Source of the DNA: Aquarana catesbeiana
Lineage: Eukaryota; Chordata; Amphibia; Anura; Ranidae
Length of the DNA: 64,000 nt
Reading direction: 5' to 3'
Assembly (NCBI RefSeq): GCF_042186555.1
Contig: NC_133326.1
Location: 494,225,232-494,289,231, forward strand
The position numbers and the translations under genes are program-made. The notes under the pieces were generated by a model. The model was not told the origin of the DNA. It worked only from the letters and a program-made list of their open reading frames with translations, and did no database searches. Of the stretch, positions 21,044 to 31,644 are shown piece after piece (the stretch's first letter is position 1; each line of letters opens with the position of its first letter).

Positions 21044-21215
21044 CTATCTATCTATATATAATCTATATATAGATGTATCTATATATCTAGATATATAGAT
21101 ATAGTCTATATATATATCAATAAATATCTATCTATATATATATAGATATCTATCTATCTATCTATATATATCCATCTCTGTATATGCAGATTTATATATA
21201 TATATATATATATGA

Positions 21216-21287
<72 letters not shown>

Positions 21288-21290
21288 TAT
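20991..21290. repeat. (TA)n / (TATC)n microsatellite
   Basis: About 300 bp of TA dinucleotides with TATC/TAGA tetranucleotides in the middle. Confidence 0.97.
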
Positions 21291-21672
21291 AAATTCCTAT
21301 CCTGCTGGTTTTGGGGTGTGTAATGGTGGGGAAGGTGTGCTCTGACTATTTGGTGAAAGAAAGAAGTCAAAAGACTTCTTGCTTTCTCCAGAATACTCAG
21401 CCGCTTTCCTGCTTCTCACTCTGATTCTCCACTTCTGAAATGGTGAATCAGAAAGTGAGAATTCTGTCACAGATCGCCAGTGAGGTGCTGAGATCGCACC
21501 TTCATAAACTGGCCGTTTCTGTGACAGTCAGTTACAGATTCTCACTGTGCTGAGATAATCTGCGGAGAACATGTTCTCCGCTGATTATCTCAGTTTTATA
21601 AACTGGTAATGACCTGAGATCAGCGGTGAGACTCGGGATCACCGCTGATCTCAGTTTCATAAAAGGACACCA

Positions 21673-22240
21673 AAGTGAAGAAAGGTTGGAATCTGTCCAG
21701 TTATAAATGTTGCCTGTGTCTCCACTGGGGATATACTGTAGATAGCAGCAACAGCCTAAAAAGTTCTAAGCCTTTCACATTCCATTAAAATTAGCTTTTA
21801 TTATTGTTACTGCCTGTGTTGGAGTGATTTCCACCATTTCCTGTTCTATATGATCCCCATCAAATTGACAAGAAGTAAAAGGGATTTAACTGAATGGGGA
21901 AGCGGAGAGCAACAACAACAAAAAAAGTGACAAGGGTTGTAACTTTTCCCTATCTAGTCCATCCCTAAAAAAAGTTTTGTTTGGAGTTGAACTTTAAACC
22001 CAAGATCTCCTCATCTCTATGAAGTAAGTGTACCAACCACTGCAATATAGTATATATCACATATTTTGTTTCAGGATAAGTTTAATTAAAGTCTTCTCCT
22101 GTGTAAAATACTCATCCTATTCTGCATCGACCCTTGTATTTGATGCACGTTTATCAATAAGTATATACATTTTATGTATCTTTACAGTCATTTTACAAAG
22201 TGCGTATATGTTAATCAACATATCTCCATCTTCTATACAG
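21673..22240. other. Intron sequence before the TM6 exon
   Basis: No repeat ends recognised. The last 40 bp (acatatctccatcttctatacag) are a usual polypyrimidine/acceptor tract. Confidence 0.45.
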
Positions 22241-22382
22241 GAAACTTCTGAAATCCACTCTGGTTCTGATGCCGCTCTTTGGGGTACATTACGTTGTCTT
22301 CATGGCCATCCCTTATACAGAGGTGACAGGGTTGCTATGGCAGATCCAGATGCATTACGAAATGTTCTTTAACTCTTCCCAG
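22241..22382 (+). CDS. pth1r-like: Parathyroid hormone receptor, exon for TM6-ECL3-TM7 start
   Basis: A 142-bp exon after ATACAG and before GTATTA. With the two bases carried from the exon at 7086 it encodes 48 residues: KLLKSTLVLMPLFGVHYVVF (TM6, with the PLFGVHY motif diagnostic of the PTH1R/PTH3R side of class B), MAIPYTEVTGLLWQIQMHYE (extracellular loop 3), and MFFNSSQ at the start of TM7. VIP/secretin receptors and PTH2R differ clearly in this stretch. Length and phase match the M6/7 exon of PTH receptor genes. PTH3R, which mammals lack, is a real alternative to PTH1R because the C-tail (43725) is not PTH1R-like. Confidence 0.93.
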
Positions 22383-22858
22383 GTATTAGACAAAAAGGGG
22401 TTTCCATCACTGTTTTTACCAAATTATTAAAAGTATCTTTAAAGAAACCTGTGCACGAAAATGCAAGGCCTACCTTTTTCCTAGCCCCCACCCCTGGAAT
22501 AATAATTGCTAATTTAAACCTAAAACAGATATATTATTAGGAGAAAAAAGGAAAAGAATACTTGTCATTTAGCTTCTGGTGTGTTCACCTACTTAAGGTG
22601 ATGGCATTCAGCCTTCTTGTGGGATCTTTTGAAAGCTGAGGATCTCAAATACAAGGAGAATGCACTTCTGCAATGTGTTTTTTTAAGTTTCAGATACAAC
22701 AAGGAAGGGTTGAAGTCCCTGTCAACTTTTTTCTTCTGTTTTGGCAAATTGTTTTTTTCTGTCTTAAAGACACAACCGGAAGTGAAAGGAAATATCTACC
22801 TAATGGGAGCAGTATTTCCGTCTAAAGCAACCCATAAATGACAGTTTTTTCATTAAAC
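22383..22858. other. Short intron, left part
   Basis: Starts GTATTAGACAAAAAGGGG, no recognised element. Confidence 0.4.
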
Positions 22859-23097
22859 CAGCAGGTTGAACAAAAAAAAAAAATGGACTTGATTTACCCA
22901 TCCACACTTTTGACCTGGATGGGGGAATCCTCCCCATCATTGTAATTTGACGGTAGGAGACTTCCATCAGGGCGGTTATACAGTACATTTCGATCAGTAG
23001 ATTGACTTTTGTACAACCTCCGTGCCCATACATGTATCGAAATTCAGCGGGTCCCTGCTGAACCGGTCGAATTTTGATCCATGTATGGCCAGCTTAA
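22859..23097. mobile_element. GGCCATACATG-type MITE, copy
   Basis: Contains ccagcaggttgaac...gacttgattta and ends cgaattttgatccatgtatggccagcttaag. The same blocks occur in the opposite orientation at 26860-27155. Related ends are at 7347-7525, 48243-48560 and 54440-54875. Confidence 0.6.
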
Positions 23098-23652
23098 GAC
23101 TGTTGTCACTGGAATCGGTGTCTACAGTGGAACATTTCCCTTGCGGTTTCCCTATTCCTAATGAGGTAGCAGAGGTTACATTTTGGATATTGCTGCACTA
23201 TTTGTCCCAGAGCTATCACCAAGACAAATAAAGAGGGTGAATCTCCCAGGTGGAGACACAGACAGGGATAAAAACCTAACAGAGCCATGAACACTCTATC
23301 CAAAACTAGAAACCAAAAAATTGGTTTCTATGTACCGCCACATTGGTGTGACTTTCCTGAGTGTTCCAGTTTCCACCTGCAAACAAAAAACATTAGTTTA
23401 ATTAATTTCCACCTATATTAATATCAGAGTGAGTGTGTGTGTGTGTGTGTGTTGCATAAATAAACAGATCCCAGGGAAATCTTACTTTGAACTACTATAG
23501 AATGAATGTGGACTATAGTATTTACTTGTTTGTACTTTGCACTCCTGTTCATTTCAGTGGTTCCCCATAAGATCGCATTACGTGTTCTCTGTATAAATGC
23601 AGCTGCTTCTCCTTTTCTACAGATCCTGATGTTTCCTGTTTTCTGTTCCTAG
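23098..23652. other. Intron right part with (GT)n tract
   Basis: Contains (GT)n at 23431-23452; the end ttctgttcctag is the acceptor of the next exon. Nothing else recognised. Confidence 0.45.
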
Positions 23653-23694
23653 GGGTTCTTTGTGGCCATTATCTATTGTTTCTGCAATGGAGAG
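23653..23694 (+). CDS. pth1r-like: Parathyroid hormone receptor, 42-bp TM7 exon
   Basis: Exactly 14 codons, GFFVAIIYCFCNGE, between TTCCTAG and GTAAGA. This is the core of TM7 and the NGE start of the NGEV motif at the membrane edge. A 42-bp exon at this place is the known M7 exon of PTH receptor genes; skipping of the equivalent exon has been described in mammals, giving a receptor with an altered C-terminus. Phase 0 on both sides means skipping would keep the frame here too. A pure AT microsatellite starts 27 bp past the donor, and the next intron is 20.0 kb. Confidence 0.93.
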
Positions 23695-23717
23695 GTAAGA
23701 GGCCTGTTAATGCTATT

Positions 23718-23720
<3 letters not shown>

Positions 23721-23769
<49 letters not shown>

Positions 23770-23776
23770 TATATAT
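23721..23776. repeat. (AT)n microsatellite
   Basis: About 50 bp of AT dinucleotides immediately downstream of the 42-bp exon's donor. Confidence 0.95.
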
Positions 23777-23785
23777 AAAAAAAAA

Positions 23786-24869
23786 CAGTTGTGCTCATAA
23801 GTTTACATACCCTGGCAGAATTTATGATTTCTTGGCCATTTTTCAGAGAATATGAATGATAACACAAAAACTTTTCTTTCACTCATGGTTAGAGTTTGGC
23901 TAAAGCCATTTATTATCGATCAACTGTGTTAACTCTTTTTAAATCATAATGACAACAAACTACCCAAATGACCCTGATCAAAAGTTTACATACCCCAGTT
24001 CTTAATACCATGTGCCCCCTTTAACATCAGTGCCAGCTTGAAGTCTTTTGTGGTATTTGTGGATGAGGCTCTTTATCTTCTCATTTGCTTAGTAATGGCC
24101 ATCTTCTGGCAACTCAACCATGCGGCCCATCTTTCTTCAAGTGCCTCCTTATTGTGCATCTTGAAACAGCCACACCACATGTTTTCAGAGAGTCCTGTAT
24201 TTCACGTGAAGTTATTTGTGGGTTTTTCTTTGCATCCCGAACAATTTTCCTGGCAGTTGTGGCTGAAATTTTAGTTGGTCTACCTGACTGTGGTTTGGTT
24301 TCAACAGAACCCCTCATTTTCCACTTCTTGATTAGAGTTTGAACACTGCTGATTGGCATTCTCAATTCCTTGGATATCTTTTTATATCCCTTTCCTGTTT
24401 TATACTCAACTACCTTTTCCCGCAGATCCTTTGACATTTCTTTTGCTTTCCCCATGACTCAGAATCCAGAAACGTCAGTGCAGCACTGGATGAGAGATGC
24501 AAGGGTCTGTCAGGAGTCCAGAGACTCATTTACTCATTTACTTTTTACACACACACTAATTACAAGCAAACAGATCACAGGTGAGGATGGTTACCTTTAA
24601 TAGCCATTCAAACCCCTTTATGTCAGCTTGTGTGTATGTTATCAGGTCAAAATCACCAGAGTATGTAAACTTTTATCAGGGTCATTTGGGTATTTTGTGT
24701 TGCAATTATGATTTAAAAAGAGTAAACACAGTTGATTGATAATACATGGCTTCAGGCAAACTCTAACCATGAGTCAAAGAAACATTTTTTTGTTATCATT
24801 CATATTCTCTGAAAAATGGCTAAGAATTCATAAATTCTGCCAGGGTATGTAAACTTATGAGCACAACTG
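23786..24869 (-). mobile_element. Tc1/mariner element, internally deleted
   Basis: Ends CAGTTGTGCTCATAAGTTTA and TAAACTTATGAGCACAACTG are perfect at the tips, with a second inner repeat of agtttacatacccc. The copy is 1.08 kb against about 1.6 kb for the family. It sits between an AT and a GT/TCTA microsatellite, consistent with insertion into TA-rich repeat. Confidence 0.92.
24114..24455 (-). pseudogene. Tc1-like transposase, DNA-binding part only
   Basis: 113 codons: MGKAKEMSKDLREKVVEYKT, two helix-turn-helix regions (KGYKKISKELRMPISSVQTL; GRPTKISATTARKIVRDAKK), then a stop after KKDGPHG. Just beyond, a piece reading PLLSK is joined to IKSLIHKYHKRLQAGTDVKGG, the C-terminal tail (to about 23997). 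So an internal deletion fused the DNA-binding domain to the very end and removed the DDE core. Such a product could bind TIRs but not cut. Confidence 0.85.
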
Positions 24870-24889
24870 TGTGTGTGTGTGTGTGTGTA

Positions 24890-24950
<61 letters not shown>
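24870..24950. repeat. (TG)n(TCTA)n microsatellite
   Basis: tgtgtgtg followed by sixteen or so TCTA units up to the start of the next Tc1 copy. Confidence 0.96.
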
Positions 24951-24994
24951 CACAAAAGTGAGTACACCCCTCACATTTTTGTAAATATTTTATT

Positions 24995-26360
24995 CTACCT
25001 TTTCATGTGACAACACTGAAGAAATGACACTTTGCTATAATGTAAAGTAGTGAGTGTAAGGCTTGTATAACACTGTAAATTTTCTGTCCCCTCAAAATAA
25101 CTCAACACACAGTCTAAACCGCTGGCAACAAATGTGAGTACACCCCTAAGTGAAAATGTCCAAATTGGGCCCAAAGTATCAATATTTGTGTGGCCACCAT
25201 TATTTTCCAGCACTGCCTTAACCCTCTTGGGCATGGAGTTCACCAGAGTTTCACAGGTTGCCACTGGAGTCCTCTTCCACTCCTCCATGACGACATCACG
25301 GAGCTGGTGGATGATAGAGACCTTGTGCTCCTCCACCTTCTGTTTGAGGATGCCCCACAGATGCTCAGTAGGGTTTTGGTCTGGAGACATGCTTGGCCAG
25401 TCCATCACCTTTACCCTCAGCTTCTTTAGCAAGGCAGTGGTCGTCTTGGAGGTTTGTTTGGGGTTGTTATGTTGGAATACTGCCCTGTGGCCCAGTCTCT
25501 GAAGGGAGGGTATCATGCTCTGCTTTAGTATGTCACAGTACATGATGGCATTCATGGTTCCCTCAATGAACTGTAGCTCCCCATTGCTGGCAGCACTCAT
25601 GCAGCCCCAGACCATGACACCCCCACAACCATGCTTGACTGTAGGCAAGACACACTTGTCTTTGTACTCCTCACCTGGTTGCCGCCACACATGCTTGACA
25701 CCATCTGAACCAAATATCTATCTTGGTCTCATCAGACCACAGGACATGGTTCCAGTAATCTGTGTCCTTAGTCTACTTGTCTTCAGCAAACTGTTTGCGG
25801 GCTTTGTGCATTATCTTTATAAGAGGCTTCCTTCTGGAACGACAGCCATGCAGACCAATTTGATACAGTGTGCGGCATATGATCTAAGCACTGACAAGCT
25901 GACCCCCTCTTCAACCTCTGCAGCAATGCTGGCAGCACTCATACATCTATTTCCCAAAGACAACCTCTGGATATGGCACTGAGAACGTGCACTCAACTTC
26001 TTTGGTCGACCATGACAAGGTCTGTTCTGAGTGGAACCTGTCCTTTTAAACCGCTGTATAGTCTTGGCCACCGTGCTGCAGCTCAATTTCAGGGTCGTGG
26101 CAATCTTCTTATAGCCTAGGCCAGGGATATGCAATTAGCGGACCTCCAGCTGTTGCAGAACTACAAGTCCTATGAGGCATAGCAAGACTCTGACAGCCAC
26201 AAGCATGACAACCAGAGGCAGAGGCATGATGGGATTTGTAGTTTTGCAACAGCTGGAGGTCCACTAATTGCATATCCCTGGCCTACGCCATCTTTATGTC
26301 AAAAAACAATACTTTTTTTTTCAGATCCCCAGAGAGTTATTCGCCATGAAGTGCCATGTT
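24995..26360 (-). pseudogene. Tc1-like transposase D, broken, catalytic Asp codon missing
   Basis: Minus-strand pieces: the start near 26358 (MALHGE-like, frameshifted), 26134-25817 with GLGYKKIATTLKLSCSTVAK and RRGRPKKLS-type helix-turn-helix, then 25700-25085 with WRQPGEEYKDKCVLPTVKH, GGVMVWGCMSAASNGELQFI and, at the second catalytic motif, FQHNNPKQTSK. Relative to copy B (FQHDNGPKHT) the Asp codon is deleted, as in copy C; the His is also Gln here. The hAT MITE separates the first 40 or so codons from the rest. C-terminus SMPKRVKAVLENNGGH is present before a frameshift. Confidence 0.87.
26122..26280. mobile_element. 159-bp palindromic hAT MITE with 8-bp TSD
   Basis: Ends CAGGGATATGCAATTAGCGG and CCACTAATTGCATATCCCTG, extended by ggacctccagctgttgca / tgcaacagctggaggtcc. 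The flanks GCCTAGGC (26114-26121) and GCCTACGC (26281-26288) are a duplication of the transposase sequence of the host Tc1, with one change. Confidence 0.93.
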
Positions 26361-26859
26361 GAACTTCCAGTGACCATTATGAGAGAGTGAGAGCGATAAC
26401 ACCAAATTTAACATACCTGCTCCCCATTCACACCTGAGACCTTGTAACACTAAAGAGTCACATGACACAGGGGAGGGAAAATGGCTAATTGGGCCCAATT
26501 TGGACATTTTCACTTAGGGGAGTACTCACTTGTTGCCAGAGGTTTAGACATAATGGCTGTGTGTTGAGTTATTTTGAGGGGACAGCAAATTTACACTGTT
26601 ATACAAGCTGTACACTCACTACTTTATATTGTAGCAAAGTGTAATTTCTTTAGTGTTGTGACATGAAAAGACATAATAAAATATTTACAAAAATGTGAGG
26701 GGTGTACTCACTTTTGTGAGATACTGTATATTTTAATAAGAGTTTTATTTTTGTTGGTTTTAAAATTTCAGTGGGCTTCATGATACTTTCAACAATCCTG
26801 GAGCTGTTCTGCCAAAAATATCCTCTTAAGTCAGCCATATTGCCATATTGGATCATAAC

Positions 26860-27155
26860 TTCCTGCTGAACCGGCCAAATTTTGATCCATGTATGGGCAG
26901 GCTGGATGTAGACAAGTTGATCACAAGTGTACAATCAGCCTGTTGGAGAATTTTCTCTCGATCAGTGCCATTGTCTATAGCCAGTAGTGCTAATGAGTGT
27001 ATTCTGATGTCGGGGAAATCTCCCGGCTGTCAGATTATAATGTCTCAGCGGGGGATATGTGTGTGGATGGGGGAATCAAGTCAATTTACTGGTTGAACCA
27101 AAAAAAAAAAAAAAAATGACTTGTCAATGGTCAGCCTTATATGCCCCATTATAAT
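26860..27155. mobile_element. GGCCATACATG-type MITE, opposite orientation
   Basis: Shares ctgctgaaccggccaaattttgatccatgtatggg with 23060-23090 and gaatcaagtcaatttactggttgaacc with the copy's other end, in inverted order. Confidence 0.6.
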
Positions 27156-27156
27156 G

Positions 27157-27414
27157 GAAAATTTCCTATCGAATACTTACTGCAATTTTCCTTTCCTAAT
27201 GGACTCCATGGCAGCATACGTATGGGTTGATTCCACCTCCACTCCTCCCCTATAGGACCCCACTCCCATAAATCTTTTCTCTGAGCCAGGAGCCGTGTTC
27301 CATAACTAGCCTCCTCAAGACACTGGGGGGGGGGGGGGGGGGTCGGGGGACTCCTGCTGCCATGGAGTCCATCATGAAAGGAAAATTACGTTAAGTATTT
27401 GATAGGAAATTTTC
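27157..27414. repeat. 60-bp inverted arms at the DIRS left end
   Basis: 27157-27216 (gaaaatttcctatcgaatac...catggcagca) and 27355-27414 (tgctgccatgg...gataggaaattttc) are near-perfect reverse complements separated by 138 bp with a G18 tract. A third partial copy (ccgactccatggtagcaaacgtatgggg) follows at 27425-27452. Confidence 0.85.
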
Positions 27415-27999
27415 AGTTATCCTGACCGACTCCATGGTAGCAAACGTATGGGGACTAACACGCCATACACCCAATGGGCGAGCAATGCTAACCCATAGGC
27501 TTTAATTTGTACCGTCAAAAGACAGGACCTGTAAGCCAAAATAAACAGAGGATAAGGAAGCAGACTCTACACAATAATGACACATATTGAGGACCACAAG
27601 CCCACCCTACAGTCTACTTTGGGAACCACATGCTGCAAAGCTGCCTAAGGTGTAGACTCACTCCTGGTCGAGTGAGCAGACACTACCTCCAAAGGAGCCA
27701 AGCCCTTGACTCTGTGAGCCTGTTGGATTGCCTAGGCAATCCGTTTCACAATCATCCTAGATGAGGCACGTTTCTCTGTCCTTTCTGGCAAAAGAATGAA
27801 CAGGCGTTCAGAAGTCTAAAGAAAGTTGTAGCTTTGTAGCTATAACTTCACAACATCTGAGGGATTTCTAGAACTGAAGAAAGGCACTACTGGGAGTTAA
27901 CTCAGGATTCCCTGTCTACTAGACATGCGCTTTAACCAACTAAGCTGCAGCGCGCCCTCTGCCATGTCTAAAGGATGCAAGTTAAAACTCTAAGGTTGG

Positions 28000-28650
28000 C
28001 GGAACAATTTCTTGGCTCCCATGAAAGACTCATGCGCCCTTGGCAATTGAGTCAAGCATAGGTCACAGCACCTCTTAAACTGGAAAGAATGTAAGAAAAG
28101 TTCTCCATGACCAGTGGATTAATCTCTAAGGCTTTTTATGCCAATGTGATGGCCAGGAAAAAGGCGAACTTGACAGCGAGGCCTTTAACGGAGACAGCCC
28201 TAGAACAAGAGGGAGACTCCATTTGGAAAACCTCCACTTACTCTGAGGTCTGAGCCTAACTACTCCCTTGAAGAATTGTTGGACAGGAAAAGATGCCTAG
28301 GCCGAGATACACCTGTGAAGGCCGATACAGCTGATACTTGAACTCCGAGGGAACTGACCGATAGAGCCAGAGCTATATCCGACTAGAGGAAGCCTAGAAT
28401 ATTTAGAACTTCAAGGTCACTACGTGATCTGGCAGCAGCAGACATGTATTTGAACCAACTTTGACCAGATTCTCCCGTAAACTTCGTTTGCTTTCATTCT
28501 TCTAGTATTCAAGGGAGTGGAGATGACTTTGGAGAAGCAGCAGAGGACTTCCAATGTCAAAAAACCAGGCCGTCAGATGCAACCGTGCTGGACATGGATG
28601 TGAAATTGCACCCAGCGACAGAAGGTCTGGCCTGAGGAGAAGGTGCACTG
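28000..28650 (-). pseudogene. DIRS tyrosine-recombinase remnant
   Basis: In shifting minus-strand frames I see TRRMKANEVYGRIWSK, EVLNILGFL, SLGVQVSAVSAFTG, NNSSRE/FKGVVRLRPQ and VKFAFFLAITLA, which follow the order of the YR protein downstream of RNase H in DIRS elements. No catalytic Arg-His-Arg-Tyr set can be confirmed. Confidence 0.5.
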
Positions 28651-28793
28651 TGTTCTGGAAGCTGAACTGTGATAGCAAGGGGAACCATTGCCTAATTGGC
28701 TATTAAGGCATCACTGCCACTACCTCCACAACCTCTGTTTGGTATCTTTATAGAAACCCAAGGTTGACCAGGACTGAAGGAAATGCACAGGTC

Positions 28794-29815
28794 CTACAAT
28801 ATTTCCAATGATACATCAGGGCATCTGTCCCTCAAAACCTCCACATGTAGAGACCATTCGTTGTTGTCCAATTGGACACTGGAAAGAAAGTCTGCTAGAA
28901 TATTTTGGACTCTGGGGACATAAGCGCTGAGATGTAGGCTTGATTCTTTTGAGCCCAAGACATAATTGGCTCCGCTTCCTGTAATAGAGAACAGGCTGTG
29001 AGTCCCCCTTGTCTTAATGTAGGAGACTGCTGTAGTGTTGACTAACCCTAGAGCACTGACGCTCCCTTCGTAATATGGTGAAAGGCCTGTAGGGTGCAGA
29101 AGGCTGCTCGTAGCCTCAGAATGTTCAATGCAATCTTGTGAAATTGACAATCCCGCCTGCCTTGAGCTATCCCCAGCAGGCAGCAAGCCCCCTCATTCCA
29201 TATTGCTAGAATCAGACATGATTGTGAACCAGGAAATGGGGCAATGGAACGAGCCATTTTTACCATTGCAGCCACCAGGGGACTCACTCTCATGACTGAG
29301 GTTATGTAGATGACCTGAATACTGCTTCCTGGCTTCCACTGCTGAAGAAACCCCTTCCAGAAGGGCCACCTTCTCCAGCTTAGCTTCCACTTGACCCTCG
29401 GTACCATAGACACCAAAGTGCCAATCATTTTAGACACTGAAAGGTGCGCAGGTGGGAAGAAGACAGGGCCAGAAGTATTCTGTTCCAGAAAATCAGGATC
29501 CAGAGTCAAGGCAATGGTCCTCTTGAATATATTGAACTGAGCCCCGTGGTACGCGAGAGACTGGGTGGGCTCCAGATGACTTTGAAAAGACCTGAGCTCT
29601 GGGTTGCAGCCGCTGCCCTTTGTTTTGGGACAGTAGAAGGACATCCACGTAACTATGCAGGTGTATGCTCCTTGTTTTGATAAAGACCATAACAACCAAT
29701 AAGACCCTGAAAATACACAGAGTAATGTTGAAAGCCCGAATGGCTGGAGCTGGAGATGGTCTTGACCTACAGCAAACCAAAAGAGGTTTACAGAGGTCTT
29801 CTACAATGGGCACAT
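28794..29815 (-). pseudogene. DIRS reverse transcriptase (C-part) and RNase H remnant
   Basis: RT motifs are split between frames: IHLHSYVDVLLLSQNK near 29650 (the YVDD-type active site with its second Asp changed to Val), then SHLEPTQSLAYHGAQFN. RNase H follows: NTTAVSYIKTRGTHS, VPRVQNILADFLSS and NEWSLHVEV, the pattern of DIRS RNase H. At least two frameshifts. The upstream part of the RT continues across the provirus at 37845-37990. Confidence 0.72.
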
Positions 29816-29925
29816 GAAAGTAAGCATCTTAGGACTATTGGAAACAAACCATTCACCTGGCTGTACCCCCTATGAATCAGAGACCTTCAACTTCTCCCTT
29901 TCTGAAAATTGTCTCAAGTGAGCAA

Positions 29926-29929
29926 GGTC
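29926..29929. repeat. Provirus 4-bp target duplication, left
   Basis: GGTC directly before the left LTR; repeated at 37841-37844. Four-base duplications are typical of gammaretroviral integrases. Confidence 0.9.
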
Positions 29930-30332
29930 TGATATGACTGATTTCTGATTGGGACTCTAAAACAAAGTTAATACTGCAGCTGCAGGAACAGATTCACAGG
30001 ACTCAATCACTGTGTTTAAAATGTCCGTTCAGTGAAAAATTTATTATTACATGTTATTTTATACATAGATAAGAAAGGGGTGGTGTGAGATGTTATTAAA
30101 AAGTAACAAATAGCAATATGTTATTAAAAGCTAACAAATAGAAATATATTATTAAAAACTAGCGAATAGAACAATTGCAAAAGTTAAACCTTGAAAAGGG
30201 AGGGGGGAGTAGAGAGCGTTTAGTAGGAGAAGTGTCTGTGTGTTAGGTGAAGGTTACAGAACACATTTCAACAGTAAGAACAAAATGGATTCTCTTGTGC
30301 TTAAATGAACAGTACAATGAATGTCCATGTCA
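29930..30332 (-). repeat. 3' LTR of the provirus
   Basis: 403 bp, TGATATGACTG...GTCCATGTCA on the plus strand. By line-by-line reading it shows no difference from the 5' LTR. Confidence 0.96.
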
Positions 30333-30346
30333 TTTCCCCCCTTTTG
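30333..30346 (-). promoter_or_regulatory. Polypurine tract
   Basis: On the minus strand CAAAAGGGGGGAAA immediately precedes the LTR, as needed to prime plus-strand DNA. Confidence 0.92.
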
Positions 30347-30432
30347 TTTATTTGACACCATTCTTCTCCGCGTTACGTTCAGCCGATTGCTGGTAACTCC
30401 TGTTACATTGGCGCAGAGAGACGGCGTCCTGT

Positions 30433-31644
30433 TCAGCTCTCTCCTAGCTTTCTCACAATAATGGGTTCATCAGGGCTGGTGGTACATTTGTTGGTACAGC
30501 GGGTAGTCACACAGAGGCATAGCCTGATGAGGAAGTAAATAACAAACATGAGAAATAGAAACATCACAATGTAAGCGCCTAGTTTCTGTAACCATGTTGC
30601 TATGCCATATAAAAAATCACCAAAACCTCCTAAACCCTGAAAGGGGTTCCATCCATCTTTAGCAATATCTCTGGCCTTATTCTGTAGTTCTCTTATCTTA
30701 GCAAGATGCCCTTTAATAATGTCCTCATTATCAGAAATGTATATACAACAGTCAGTGTGAAATATCTTACACATCCCACCTTGAGCTGCAGTGAGATAAT
30801 TTAGCGTTAATCTGTGCTCTAATACTACTTTTTTAAGCTGAGCCATTTCTTCATTTAATAAACCTATATCAGTGGTAGTAAGGTTAATAATCTCATCTAC
30901 AATTCTAGTGTAATTATTTAGTCTTTTCATTGCTTCAATTCCCCATCCTGTCCAGGAAGGGAACCATGACCATGTCATGTCACCTTCAGTGAACAGCTCT
31001 CTTTTGAACACTAAAGGGTATTCTGGACTTTGATCTGGTCGCACTGTATCTTTGCGAACAGCCAAAGCAGGTACTAACTTCCCAATATAACATGTACCTG
31101 TAACATTAGTAGGAAGCCAGGCGTAAGCTTTATTTCCACATATATAATATAACCCTCTACGTATGGACGGTATGCCTGCTCCTAAAAAACTGGAAGCAAT
31201 AACATGGAATCTCAGGAAACCGATATTTTCACATATTGGAAACTGTGAGCAATTTGTACTATAAAGGGTTCTATTTAGTTCTGGATCTGGGATATAATAA
31301 TATTGACCATAGTTTCCTCCATAAACTGTAATTTTTGCTCCAGTGCAATCTGAATTGCCCAACCGTCTACATTTAGTGTTAAACGGGCATGTAATGTTTA
31401 AACAAATCTGTGGAGTGTTTATCTGTTTCGAAACCATCAAAGTTACTGATCTGTGCTCATTATCTGTGGAGACGATGTATGAGCCATTTATTCTGGTCCT
31501 GTTTAGATCAGTGAAATTGAGAGGCATTGCTATCATGGGTATTGTTCCTGTTTGGGGATGCAAATGAGAACACACCCAGCAGTTACTAGCGTTGCTATGG
31601 GTTGCATACAATTTTAACATTTGGATGAAAGGGTTATTTTCCAT
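30433..31644 (-). CDS. env: Retroviral envelope (env), short form
   Basis: 403 codons starting 65 bp after the pol stop. Surface part: C-x-x-C motif CWVC at residues 22-25, several N-glycosylation sequons, many cysteines. Transmembrane part: heptad-rich stretch, then C-X6-CC near residue 300, a hydrophobic anchor (about 355-380) and a short tail rich in Cys. The CxxC/CX6CC pair is the mark of gamma-type envelopes with a labile disulfide link. Oddities: the protein is short for the family, a canonical R-x-K/R-R cleavage site and an obvious hydrophobic fusion peptide are not seen, and the first Met has no signal peptide. A hydrophobic leader-like stretch starting ATG at 31688 lies just upstream but in another frame, so the 5' end may carry a one-base shift. 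Confidence 0.88.
   Translation of the reverse strand: MENNPFIQMLKLYATHSNASNCWVCSHLHPQTGTIPMIAMPLNFTDLNRTRINGSYIVSTDNEHRSVTLMVSKQINTPQICLNITCPFNTKCRRLGNSDCTGAKITVYGGNYGQYYYIPDPELNRTLYSTNCSQFPICENIGFLRFHVIASSFLGAGIPSIRRGLYYICGNKAYAWLPTNVTGTCYIGKLVPALAVRKDTVRPDQSPEYPLVFKRELFTEGDMTWSWFPSWTGWGIEAMKRLNNYTRIVDEIINLTTTDIGLLNEEMAQLKKVVLEHRLTLNYLTAAQGGMCKIFHTDCCIYISDNEDIIKGHLAKIRELQNKARDIAKDGWNPFQGLGGFGDFLYGIATWLQKLGAYIVMFLFLMFVIYFLIRLCLCVTTRCTNKCTTSPDEPIIVRKLGES

Larger units (their letters stand above)
19483..21672. mobile_element. TIR element (AAGGTGTCCTTTTATGAA) with internal repeat arrays
   Basis: The ends aaaggtgtccttttatgaa and tttcataaaaggacacc are inverted repeats 2.15 kb apart. Inside both ends are gatctcctctgag / ctgagatcagcggtgag-like palindromes. 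The middle holds an AT-rich stretch (19700-20040), a cluster of CGCATCGCACC-type palindromic copies (20041-20985) and a TA/TATC microsatellite (20991-21290). Whether the middle was captured or inserted later is not clear. Confidence 0.55.
24949..26728 (-). mobile_element. Tc1/mariner element D, with nested hAT MITE
   Basis: Same family as B and C, opposite strand. Left end ctcacaaaagtgagtacacccctcac at 24949, right end gtgaggggtgtactcacttttgtgag to 26725, then atactgta. It is intact at both tips and contains the 159-bp hAT MITE at 26122-26280. Confidence 0.92.
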
